Origin: Verrucomicrobiaceae bacterium | GTDB lineage: Bacteria > Verrucomicrobiota > Verrucomicrobiia > Verrucomicrobiales > Verrucomicrobiaceae | Reading direction: 5' to 3' | Assembly: GCA_016795485.1 (NCBI GenBank) | Contig: JAEUHM010000015.1 | Coordinates: 1-50,749, forward strand | DNA length: 50,749 nt | The notes under the pieces: generated by a model | What the model was told of the DNA's origin: nothing | Databases searched by the model: none | Seen by the model: the letters and a program-made list of their open reading frames with translations, nothing else | Position numbers and translations under genes: made by a program | Shown: one piece after another, positions 45,412 to 50,749 of the stretch | How positions within the stretch are numbered: the first letter of the stretch is position 1 | Layout of the letters: every line of letters starts with the position of its first letter

Positions 45412-47319
45412 ATGTCTGAAGCTTCCCGCTCTTCACTGCTCCTCCGCCGCCTGTTTTTGGGTGCCCTCGTCCTGACCGCTGCATCTCTGGTGGTGTTCTT
45501 GCTGACGACGGGTGCGACCTGGCCCCAGGCCGTGGCCGAGGCTACGAAGAATCAAAAAGAGGTGCGCTACTGGGAGGAGTTTCAGGTGATCTTCTGGTGG
45601 ACGGCCGTGGGAAACGTCGTGCTGCTTGCTGCCCTGGCCGCAACGAGCCGCTGGTGGCTGCTGACGCCCAACCCGACTCAACCGATACCAACCCCATCTT
45701 GGGAAAGGCCGAGCCGGCTCGCTTGGGTCGTGGCGGGCGGCATTATGGTCCTGGCGGTGGCGCTGCGTGTGCCGCGATTGGACAACAGCTTGTACAACGA
45801 CGAGGCACACTGCTATCAGCGCTATCTCTCGGGTGCATGGAAGAACAACGAAGTCAAAGCCGAGCCCTTGAAGTTCCGGGCATCCCCCTGGGCTGAGACA
45901 TTGTTCCGCAACACCGCCGGGAACAACTCCCAACTCTTCTCCACCGTCTCCCGGAGCTGCGTTGAACTCTGGAAAAAGATGTTCGACGTGGCGGAAGGAG
46001 AAGTGACGGAGACTCCAGCCCGCATTCCGTCTCTCTTAGCCGGGGTGGGTGCCCTAGCACTTCTCGGAGCTCTCGGGTGGAGATGGCGAGGCACTCAAGG
46101 GATGCTTTGGGCCTTGCTCGCAGGGGCTCTGCACGGCTGGCTAGTCCGCTTTCAATCCGAAGCTCGGGGCTACGGCATCATGCTTTTGGGCGTAATGCTT
46201 ACCTTTTGGTTCCTAGACTCCGCCATGCGACTGGGAAGATGGCGTGACTGGCTCGGGTTTGCCGTTGGGGTTCTCATCTGCGCTTGGTCCTTCCTCGGAG
46301 CCGCCTACTTCCTGATAGCCCTCTACCTGGTGCTCATGCTTGTGCAGTTCATCCGTTGGAAACGTGGCGAGGTAGACATGCATCAACTCGTTCGGCCCCT
46401 GGTGGCAGGAATGCTAGCCGCCATGGTAGGTAGCCAGCTTCTCTCGTCATTCATCCCGCCCATCATCAAGCAGATGGCCACCTTCCACTCCATCAAGGGA
46501 GAAATGGGCAGCGCCTGGTGGATTCTCGTTACCTCATACCACCTGTTAGGAGCCCATTGGCAAGACTACGATCCCACCAATCCCGACAACCTCGCTTGGA
46601 CCCGCGTGTTGTCCGAGCATCCAGCCATGTGGGTGCCCGTCATTGGCTTTGTGGCCCTCCTCGCTGGAGGTTTCATCTGCATGGTGCGCAGTGGTCGGGC
46701 TGCCCAAGTGACCGCGCTCACCAGTGTCGTAGCGCTCGCAGTCGCCTGGGTGCTCATGTCACGCAAAGGCAACTACCTCCTCCCCTGGTACACCATCTAC
46801 TCCACTCCAGGCTTCGTGCTGGCCGCAGCCTGGGGCTTGAGCAATCTCAGCAACGCACTGAAACAACGAATCACCGGCATGGGAGGCCAGTTCGTATCCC
46901 TAGCCGCTGGAGGGCTGCTCATCTCCCCCTTGGCCATCAGTGGATTCCATTGGAGCCACTCCACCAAGCAAAACGAGCGTGCCGTCATCGAGCACGTCCG
47001 CGGTGCCATCTATCCCCACTACCTCGGCACTCCCGGCGAGAAACCTCTGCTCTTAACCTTTTGGACCAACGCCACCGCCTACGACCCACACGCAGGCATC
47101 ATGGCCACCGAAGCCGATCTCAACGCCATGATTGAGCGCGCACGGAAAGAGCAACGCCCCCTCTACCTCGCCTTTGCACACCAGGGATTCGCTCGGACCG
47201 AGCACGTCACCGTCTTCAAGCGCCTCGACAACCCAAGCGAGTTCAAACACGTCTTCACCTCCCCCGGCCAAGAAGAAGAGCAGTTCACCGCCTACGTCTA
47301 CCAATGGGTGGGCCAATAA
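45412..47319 (+). CDS. GT-C family membrane glycosyltransferase
   Basis: 635 residues with about ten to twelve membrane helices. An acidic pair in the first external loop (LDNSLYNDEAHCYQRY) is what GT-C/GT39 (ArnT/PMT-type) enzymes use to bind a lipid-phosphate sugar. Further features are helices around ~290-330 (LGFAVGVLICAWSFLGAAYF), a NYLLPWYTIYSTPG stretch and a soluble C-terminal domain (~540-635). It would transfer a sugar from a polyprenyl phosphate in the periplasm; the acceptor is unknown. The ATG at 45412 was chosen because an upstream start at 45355 gives a non-conserved N-terminus. Divergent from the flavoprotein. Confidence 0.78.
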   Translation: MSEASRSSLLLRRLFLGALVLTAASLVVFLLTTGATWPQAVAEATKNQKEVRYWEEFQVIFWWTAVGNVVLLAALAATSRWWLLTPNPTQPIPTPSWERPSRLAWVVAGGIMVLAVALRVPRLDNSLYNDEAHCYQRYLSGAWKNNEVKAEPLKFRASPWAETLFRNTAGNNSQLFSTVSRSCVELWKKMFDVAEGEVTETPARIPSLLAGVGALALLGALGWRWRGTQGMLWALLAGALHGWLVRFQSEARGYGIMLLGVMLTFWFLDSAMRLGRWRDWLGFAVGVLICAWSFLGAAYFLIALYLVLMLVQFIRWKRGEVDMHQLVRPLVAGMLAAMVGSQLLSSFIPPIIKQMATFHSIKGEMGSAWWILVTSYHLLGAHWQDYDPTNPDNLAWTRVLSEHPAMWVPVIGFVALLAGGFICMVRSGRAAQVTALTSVVALAVAWVLMSRKGNYLLPWYTIYSTPGFVLAAAWGLSNLSNALKQRITGMGGQFVSLAAGGLLISPLAISGFHWSHSTKQNERAVIEHVRGAIYPHYLGTPGEKPLLLTFWTNATAYDPHAGIMATEADLNAMIERARKEQRPLYLAFAHQGFARTEHVTVFKRLDNPSEFKHVFTSPGQEEEQFTAYVYQWVGQ

Positions 47320-47382
47320 GCCCCACTCATCTCGAACATCGAACAACAACCCCACGCCAAGAAATCACCCCGCGGCCAAACT

Positions 47383-47479
47383 GTAGACCGTCTCTATGAG
47401 GCGGTAGACGTGGGGCTGCTCCCGGGGACTTGGGCTTTGAATAGAGTCCCACGCCTCCTGGCTCACAGAGCCAGGCTAC
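47383..47479. repeat. REP pair 1 (BIME): hairpins at 47383-47404 and 47457-47479
   Basis: Two inverted GTAG-foot hairpins. The plus-oriented copy at 47383 is more diverged. The minus-oriented copy has a perfect 8-bp stem, CCTGGCTC / GAGCCAGG, loop ACA, and then CTAC, which is GTAG on the opposite strand. Confidence 0.88.
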
Positions 47480-47514
47480 AACACCCATCGCTACGAACCA
47501 CCCCGCGGCCAACT

Positions 47515-47611
47515 GTAGGCCGTCTCTGTGAGGCGGCAGGCGTGGCGCTACCTCCATCGCCTTGGACTCCAAACCAAGCCCCACGCCCCCTGGCTCACAG
47601 AGCCAGGCTAC
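47515..47611. repeat. REP pair 2 (BIME): hairpins at 47515-47537 and 47589-47611
   Basis: Same layout as pair 1. The plus copy reads GTAG, then GCCGTCTC-TGT-GAGGCGGC. The minus copy again has CCTGGCTC-ACA-GAGCCAGG and then CTAC at 47608-47611. That CTAC supplies the TAG stop codon of the RAYT gene. Confidence 0.9.
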
Positions 47612-48078
47612 AGTATGTGGCGAGTGCCATAGTAGGGCCATGACTCTGGGTCGCTCACCAGCCCGGCGCGTACGGGATTGCTCCGCACATACATCCACTT
47701 CTCTGTGTAGCTCTCGTCTGATCTCATGACGTGATCGAAGAACTGTGGCTGCCAGAGGGTGCGGGGATACTGATGCCGCCGGGCGAGGTTCTTGGCGGTC
47801 CACTCCTTCCATTTGCCAACAAATGTGGCTAACGGCTTGGTGCAACCTACTCCAGCGCAGAAGAAGTGCACATGGTCGGGCATGATGACGTAGGAGCCTA
47901 CTTCCCATCGGTAGAGTGACTCGCAGTTGTCCCACACCTCGTTGAAGATTTCAGAGACGTAGTGATGGGCCAACAGGGTCTTGCGGTCAGCGACACAGCA
48001 AGTGATGAATGCGATGGGTGCGTCGGACCAAATGCGATCGAGTCGGCGGAGGTGCTGATGCCGGAACTGATTGGCCAT
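47608..48078 (-). CDS. REP-associated tyrosine transposase (RAYT, IS200/Y1-type)
   Basis: 156 residues. The HUH nickase motif is in YVIMPDHVHFF, and the RAYT signature WMYVRSNPVRAGLV near the C-terminus carries the Tyr helix context. RAYTs are single-stranded-DNA endonucleases that recognise GTAG-hairpin REPs. Here two REP pairs lie downstream and further REPs upstream, and the stop codon TAG is part of the GTAG foot of one REP, as if the gene had been bounded by its own target. The ATG at 48078 fits the family start (MANQFRHQHLRRLDRIW); the upstream in-frame extension to 48168 runs towards the REP at 48159-48181. Confidence 0.9.
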   Translation of the reverse strand: MANQFRHQHLRRLDRIWSDAPIAFITCCVADRKTLLAHHYVSEIFNEVWDNCESLYRWEVGSYVIMPDHVHFFCAGVGCTKPLATFVGKWKEWTAKNLARRHQYPRTLWQPQFFDHVMRSDESYTEKWMYVRSNPVRAGLVSDPESWPYYGTRHIL

Positions 48079-48158
48079 GACAGGAGCATCGAAATAAGAA
48101 GGCAATGTGGCAATTGAAATCGTGCGGGCAGTTGGGCTTTGAATAGAGTCCCACGTCT

Positions 48159-48181
48159 CCTGGCTCACAGAGCCAGGCTAC
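48159..48181 (-). repeat. REP hairpin (solitary), upstream of the RAYT
   Basis: CCTGGCTC-ACA-GAGCCAGG followed by CTAC; 80 nt upstream of the RAYT start. Confidence 0.9.
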
Positions 48182-48219
48182 AACTCGCCCATCGCTACGA
48201 CCCACCTCATCGCCAAACT

Positions 48220-48316
48220 GTAGGCCGTCTCTGTGAGGCGGCAGGCGTGACGCTACTTCCGGGGACTTGGGCTCTGAATAAAGTCCCACGCCTCCCGGCT
48301 CACAGAGCCAGGCTAC
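48220..48316. repeat. REP pair 3 (BIME): hairpins at 48220-48242 and 48294-48316
   Basis: Inverted pair with the same spacing as pairs 1 and 2. The second copy has CCCGGCTC instead of CCTGGCTC, giving one wobble in the stem. Confidence 0.88.
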
Positions 48317-48454
48317 AACATCGCGCTTCGGTCTTCTGGAGCCTGGGGGCGAGTTTGCAGTTGTTTGCGATGGTTGGCAGTGGTTTGCAGTTGTTGGGGT
48401 GACGGGCTTGAATCTTGAATCTTGAATCTTGGTTTCAGAGATTGTCCCACGCCC

Positions 48455-48477
48455 ACTGGCTCACAGAGCCAGTCTAC
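48455..48477 (-). repeat. REP hairpin with compensatory base change
   Basis: ACTGGCTC-ACA-GAGCCAGT then CTAC. Relative to the others, C-G at the base of the stem is replaced by A-T on both sides, so pairing is kept. Confidence 0.88.
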
Positions 48478-48517
48478 AACACTCCACCACTCCACCACTC
48501 CCCTCTGACTGTCTGAT

Positions 48518-48549
48518 TGTCTCCCTGTCTCCCTGTCTCCCTGTCTCCC
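48518..48549. repeat. 8-bp microsatellite (TGTCTCCC), about four copies
   Basis: Perfect direct repeat of an 8-nt unit just downstream of the 85-residue gene; typical slippage-prone accessory DNA. Confidence 0.85.
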
Positions 48550-48561
48550 CCGCCCGCCCCC

Positions 48562-48819
48562 TCACCTCCTCGCCGTCAGGATCAACTCATTCAGCTTCTG
48601 GATGATGAGCAGCAACTGATTCGGGTCATAGTCCACCTCCGGGTTCATGTCCAAGGTAGTCACCGTGTTCGTGTTAGCGCTGGTGTTCTCTATGGCACTC
48701 GCCAGAGCCGCGTTGGTCGCTCGGGTCTGGATGTCGTCATTCAACGCGTTGAGCTGATCACGCATCTGCTCGGCATCAATCTCGGTGTTCGCTTGCGGTA
48801 GGGATGGGTCGAAGGGCAT
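48562..48819 (-). CDS. Small hypothetical protein (85 aa)
   Basis: 85 residues, no signal peptide. Reads as an N-terminal loop (MPFDPSLPQANTEIDAEQ), a helix (MRDQLNALNDDIQTRATNAA), a polar stretch and a C-terminal helix (PNQLLLIIQKLNELILTARR). It looks like a small helical oligomer; I recall similar short genes in Verrucomicrobia accessory modules but know no function. It lies 144 nt downstream of the 235-residue gene on the same strand, probably in one module. Confidence 0.65.
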   Translation of the reverse strand: MPFDPSLPQANTEIDAEQMRDQLNALNDDIQTRATNAALASAIENTSANTNTVTTLDMNPEVDYDPNQLLLIIQKLNELILTARR

Positions 48820-48907
48820 GGCTTGGGGAATACGTTTGCGGTTGTTTAGCAGTCGTTGAGGGGCGCTGGCGCGCCGTTGAGCAGTGGTTTAGCGGCCGTT
48901 TGATGAA

Positions 48908-48935
48908 CAATGGCTCAGCAATCGCTCAACCATTG
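48908..48935. other. Inverted repeat between two module genes
   Basis: CAATGG / CCATTG arms 16 nt apart, within a stretch (48845-48950) of several related GCTCAA / TTGAGC words. Might be regulatory or a repeat remnant. Confidence 0.4.
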
Positions 48936-48963
48936 CTCAACAACCGCCAACGTGCCCCCCCCT

Positions 48964-49671
48964 TCACACTCCCACCGTGATGCTTTGCACTGCGGTCCAG
49001 TCGCCTTGTTCCGTGCCGCCTTCCCAGTAGCGCATGCGGTATTCGCGCACTTCGGGTTGGCTGGGCACCAGCAGGGGGCGTTCGTCCAGGTAGGGGCTTT
49101 CGGAGTCGATCCCCAGCAGCACCCAGTCACCATCGCCACGGCGGCTGTAGATGGCCACGGCGTACCAGCCGTGTTTCTTGAAGCTCAGCCGCACGCACTG
49201 GCAGCCAGTCCCTTGCTCCAGCTTCATGCTAAACTCCGGCACCGTGATTTCTACAGTGTCCTCTTCTCCTACGATCCCCAGATCGATGCCAATCGCCTCC
49301 GTGTAACCCGGCTTAGTCTTGATGTCCTTCACCAGCCTGAACACATTCTGTAGAGCGCCCGGCTTGACCGTTATGCCCACGGGCAAAGTGGGCGGTGTGG
49401 GTGCGGTGCAGACCGGGAACACAAAAGCTGAGCTCCCTACGCCATCGGTGAGTTCCTTTAATGCCGCAGTGGCCGCCGGAGCAAAGTCCCGCACATTCGT
49501 CAGCCAAGACCCCAGCCCATAAGACAGCTGGAGATTGTCCCCCACGCCCTGATTAACCTCATCCGTGTCCAGGGGGAGGGCGGCAGCATAGCTGGGCAGC
49601 TTGTTAGCAAAGTTTAGATGCCATTCTGGCCGTTGAGCCAGCACTCTTGGATAATAGCGTTGTCTTTTCAT
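48964..49671 (-). CDS. Hypothetical accessory protein, beta-rich C-terminus
   Basis: 235 residues from the ATG at 49671 (MKRQRYYPRVLAQRPEWHLN). The start region with FANKLPSYAAALPLDTDEV and the later GLGSWLTNVRDFAPAA look like a family seen in PVC and Bacteroidetes accessory loci. The C-terminal ~100 residues (VEITVPEFSMKLEQGTGCQ, then EVREYRMRYWEGG and WTAVQSITVGV) resemble a fibronectin-III-like domain. An in-frame upstream start at 49776 would add a Trp-rich repeat (LWSNGTLWTSGALWGP), so the start is uncertain. Function unknown. Confidence 0.6.
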   Translation of the reverse strand: MKRQRYYPRVLAQRPEWHLNFANKLPSYAAALPLDTDEVNQGVGDNLQLSYGLGSWLTNVRDFAPAATAALKELTDGVGSSAFVFPVCTAPTPPTLPVGITVKPGALQNVFRLVKDIKTKPGYTEAIGIDLGIVGEEDTVEITVPEFSMKLEQGTGCQCVRLSFKKHGWYAVAIYSRRGDGDWVLLGIDSESPYLDERPLLVPSQPEVREYRMRYWEGGTEQGDWTAVQSITVGV

Positions 49672-49864
49672 GGTGTTGCGTTTGCGTTTTCGGTTCTGGT
49701 TAGAGGGACTCGTCGGAGTGACAGGCCCCCAAAGAGCTCCGGAGGTCCACAGCGTGCCATTGCTCCACAGCGCCATTAGCAGGACCTCCGGTAAAGGTTA
49801 AGAAGCGCGTGCCAAGCCGTCCCTGCCCGAGGGCAGTCTGAAATTGCCCACGCCCCCCGCGTCA

Positions 49865-50214
49865 TTGACGGAGGGCAATGCCAGATTGACGGAGGGCAAT
49901 GCGGGAATGACGGAGGGCAACGCCAGATTGACGGAGGGCAATGCCAGATTGACGGAGGGCAATGCCAGATTGACGGAGGGCAACGCCAGATTGACGGAGG
50001 GCAACGCCGCATTGACGGAGGGCAATGCCGGATTGACGGAGGGCAACGCCGGGTTGACGGAGGGCAACGCCAGATTGACGGAGGGCAACGCCAGATTGAC
50101 GGAGGGCAACGCCGGATTGACGGAGGGCAATGCCAGATTGACGGAGGGCAACGCCGGATTGACGGAGGGCAACGCCGGATTGACGGACGGCAATGCCAGA
50201 TTGACGGAGGGCAA
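49865..50214. repeat. 21-bp tandem array 3, 17 units
   Basis: Seventeen units start every 21 nt from 49865 to 50201 without indels. The first 14 nt, TTGACGGAGGGCAA, are identical in 15 of 17 units; unit 3 has A at position 1 and unit 16 has C at position 9. The 7-nt tail varies (CGCCAGA, TGCCAGA, CGCCGGA, TGCGGGA, CGCCGCA, CGCCGGG). The core is an imperfect 5-4-5 dyad (TTGAC / GGCAA), weaker than in array 2. The array lies upstream of the 235-residue gene. The long open frames (for example LTEGNAR heptads) arise because the period is divisible by three. Confidence 0.97.
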
Positions 50215-50559
50215 AACCGCGCCGCCAAGGCCAAAAACCTGCTTTTCGGGCCATTTTGGGCCGATTTCGCCCCTCCAGAGGCCAAAACCACCCCCCAGCC
50301 ACCCAAAAGCAGCCGTGCTGGCACCGCAGAACCGATTTTCCCCAAAAAAGTCATCGGGTGCGGATTTCACCACGATTGGCGGGGAATCCCTTAGCCAAAA
50401 AGTTCTGGTTTTTTGGAATCGGCCCATCGCCCCCGCTCCGGCGATCCAATGCGCTTATCGTGGCGATGCGGGTTAAACGGGGCTGTCCAGTCTTGAGACG
50501 CCAGACTTTCAGACACCAGAAGCCAGACCGATCACCGTCTACCGATCACCGTCTACCGA
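50215..50559. other. Gene-poor stretch beside array 3
   Basis: No convincing gene. It holds GGCC-rich, A/T-tract-containing DNA (50220-50300) that may resemble the sequence beside array 1, then the short tandem repeat at 50527. Nothing else is seen. Confidence 0.55.
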
Positions 50560-50563
50560 TCAC
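50527..50563. repeat. 14-bp direct repeat, 2.6 copies (ACCGATCACCGTCT)
   Basis: Two complete copies and part of a third. It overlaps the stop codon of the partial gene at the window end. Confidence 0.9.
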
Positions 50564-50749
50564 TGCCCCCACATCCTCACCTCCCGGCGGATTTCATCGA
50601 ACAAGTCGAGGATGTACTGCCGGAGGGCCTGGGAATGGCGGGTCAACTGAGCGAGGCCGGGGTTGAGCTTATCGCCCCGCTCGTTGTCGTAGATGGTCTG
50701 GTCAGAGATGCAGGCCCCTGGGCGCGTGGCGACCTCCATAGCGGAGGCA
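50560..50749 (-). CDS. Hypothetical small helical protein (may start upstream, partial)
   Basis: An open frame running to the right edge of the window. From an internal ATG near 50738 it would encode ~59 residues: MEVATRPGACISDQTIYDNE, then KLNPGLAQLTRHSQALRQYI and LDLFDEIRREVRMWG. This is a helical, charged pattern. It could be a complete short gene or the C-terminus of a longer one. It is on the same strand as the other genes of the right-end module and ends just before array 3. No family recognised. Confidence 0.5.
   Translation of the reverse strand, partial: ASAMEVATRPGACISDQTIYDNERGDKLNPGLAQLTRHSQALRQYILDLFDEIRREVRMWGQ

Noticed and set aside
49865..50214. CRISPR array
   Set aside because: Variable parts are only 7 nt and recur among units; no cas genes are visible.
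49776..50476. Open frames through array 3 (LTEGNAR, ALPSVN, CPPSIRR heptads)
   Set aside because: Same arithmetic cause; three frames are open at once, and the flanking parts look non-coding.

Overview
The window looks like a chromosome segment from a Verrucomicrobia-type (PVC superphylum) bacterium, probably near Prosthecobacter/Verrucomicrobium. This is inferred from gene content: an ECF sigma factor next to a Ser/Thr kinase with an extracellular lectin-like domain, a PVC-style fusion of DUF1080, beta-propeller and cytochrome c, very large secreted proteins with Ca-binding or S74 domains, many genes without a clear Shine-Dalgarno, and GTAG-type REP hairpins around a RAYT transposase. No rRNA, tRNA or CRISPR was recognised.

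Layout. 1-618: no convincing gene; a degenerate GC-rich tandem array with an exact 21-bp period. 0.6-6.4 kb: a copper/heavy-metal island. One arm (minus) holds a multicopper oxidase fused to an outer-membrane barrel, an exported Cys-rich peptide, a metal-binding lipoprotein, an HMA-MauE membrane protein and an XRE regulator. The divergent arm (plus) is a membrane protein, a periplasmic sensor and an ECF sigma factor laid out like CnrYXH, then a CxxC lipoprotein and a terminator. 6.6-12.6 kb: putA, glutamate dehydrogenase and a thioesterase in one operon (proline to glutamate to 2-oxoglutarate), with a divergent PAS-AraC regulator. 12.7-20.8 kb: a four-gene minus-strand module of ECF sigma factor, lectin-kinase, 1612-residue self-processing fibre protein and Ig-like secreted protein. 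21.2-27.2 kb: a secreted protein with a CreD-like membrane protein, rsmH, a PpiD/SurA-like chaperone and a TPR protein.

27.2-33.6 kb: a very tight minus-strand operon (pseudo-receiver, trpF, DUF721, DUF2868, GTPase, mnmH/selU, selD). 33.6-41.5 kb: a giant lectin/TSP3/HYR secreted protein divergent from the DUF1080-propeller-cytochrome fusion, which ends at a strong terminator. 41.6-41.9 kb: a second 21-bp array whose stem arms are invariant. 42-47.3 kb: an MFS-PlsC fusion, a halogenase-like flavoprotein and a GT-C glycosyltransferase. 47.4-50.7 kb: accessory DNA with a RAYT and eight REP hairpins, small hypothetical genes, and a third 21-bp array.

The most unusual signal is that three tandem arrays of unrelated sequence share an exact 21-bp period without indels. 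In the two clean arrays each unit is a conserved 14-nt, dyad-like core plus a variable 7-nt tail. Twenty-one bp is two helical turns. I know of no named system that explains this and treat it as the best candidate for something undescribed.
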